In this document: positions 6,419-6,786 of the stretch, one piece after another
Layout of the letters: the number at the start of each line of letters is the position of its first letter
Position numbering within the stretch: the stretch's first letter is position 1
Origin: Spirochaeta sp.
Lineage (GTDB): Bacteria > Spirochaetota > Spirochaetia > Sphaerochaetales > Sphaerochaetaceae
Direction: 5' to 3'
Length of the DNA stretch: 6,786 nt
Assembly (NCBI GenBank): GCA_020054965.1
Contig: JAIMZO010000086.1
Coordinates: forward strand, 1-6,786
Notes under the pieces: generated by a model
Database searches by the model: none
What the model was told of the DNA's origin: nothing
What the model saw: only the letters and a program-made list of their open reading frames with translations
Program-made: the position numbers and the translations under genes

Positions 6419-6786
6419 TATTCTCCTCATCAACAAGAAACGGGGACTGACAAGTTTTACGAGTCTCAACGATATCAAGCGTACCATAGACCCAAAAGTA
6501 GGGCATGCTGGTACGCTTGATAAGTTTGCAGAGGGACTCTTGATTGTGTTGACAGGCAGCATGACCAAACTGAACATCCTGTTTTCCCAGATGGACAAGC
6601 AGTATCGTGCGCACATCCAGTTTGGAAGTGAGACCGACACCCTCGACCCGGAAGGGGAGGTGATAGCAGAATCGGCTATTCCATCCTATGAAACGATTTT
6701 GCAAGCCATTCCCCTGTTTGTGGGAGAAGGTGAGCAGGAACCCCCTGCCTATAGTGCCTTGCATATCAATGGGAAACGGGCGAGTA
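6402..6786 (+). CDS. truB: tRNA pseudouridine(55) synthase TruB, N-terminal part (runs off the window)
   Basis: TruB isomerises uridine 55 in the T loop of nearly all tRNAs to pseudouridine and also acts as a tRNA folding chaperone. The frame from ATG 6402 is open to the window end, giving 128 residues of roughly 290-310. Seen motifs: LLINKKRGLTSF (8-19), the family's 'DKPxGxTS' strand; GHAGTLDKFAEGLL (34-47) with Asp40 as the catalytic aspartate; TKLNILF and DKQYRAHIQFGSETDTLDPEG (tRNA-binding face and 'G-x-x-TDT-D-x-x-G' motif); and EPPAYSALHINGKRA near the end, matching PPxYSAxxxxGxRxY. The flank after the catalytic Asp is KFAEG where well-known TruBs have PLATG. It overlaps the end of rbfA by 17 bases with only a weak GGTGGAA before the ATG, so coupling to rbfA is likely. 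The reading frame has no stop in the window. Confidence 0.93.
   Translation, partial: MGKNASILLINKKRGLTSFTSLNDIKRTIDPKVGHAGTLDKFAEGLLIVLTGSMTKLNILFSQMDKQYRAHIQFGSETDTLDPEGEVIAESAIPSYETILQAIPLFVGEGEQEPPAYSALHINGKRAS

Noticed and set aside
1..6786. A novel multi-gene system
   Set aside because: Every gene belongs to a well-known housekeeping family in a conserved order, and no unexplained coding stretch or gap over 120 bases remains.

Overview
This window is a compact run of bacterial housekeeping genes, all on the + strand. Gene content, roughly balanced base composition, a strongly basic IF2 N-terminus and the order rimP-nusA-infB-rbfA-truB without ylxR/ylxQ between nusA and infB fit a spirochaete, perhaps a Sphaerochaeta/Treponema relative. 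That placement is an impression from protein style; no search was run.

Layout. Positions 1-463 hold the 3' end of mutS (DNA mismatch repair). It is followed 22 bases later by comF/comFC (486-1142), a zinc-ribbon phosphoribosyltransferase-like competence protein. The two probably share a transcript. A 116-base gap (1143-1258) carries a very good sigma70-type promoter and, downstream of it, a terminator-like hairpin with a T6 tract. Then comes a tightly packed transcription/translation operon: rimP (1259-1759), nusA (1749-3251), infB (3267-6050), rbfA (6056-6418) and truB (6402 to the window end, truncated). Neighbours overlap or lie 5-15 bases apart, so translational coupling is likely throughout.

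How the genes work together. RimP and RbfA mature the 30S subunit, NusA controls RNA polymerase pausing, termination and antitermination, IF2 loads initiator tRNA on the 30S subunit, and TruB makes pseudouridine 55 in tRNA. The operon therefore couples transcription elongation with ribosome and tRNA maturation, as in many bacteria.

I found no mobile element, CRISPR array, tRNA, rRNA or unknown defence-like system. The points most worth a second look are the possible attenuator in the rimP-nusA leader, a C-terminal four-cysteine zinc ribbon on NusA, a recently duplicated 51-bp repeat coding a Gly/Pro/Arg-rich tract in IF2, and a perfect 18-bp palindrome early in rbfA.
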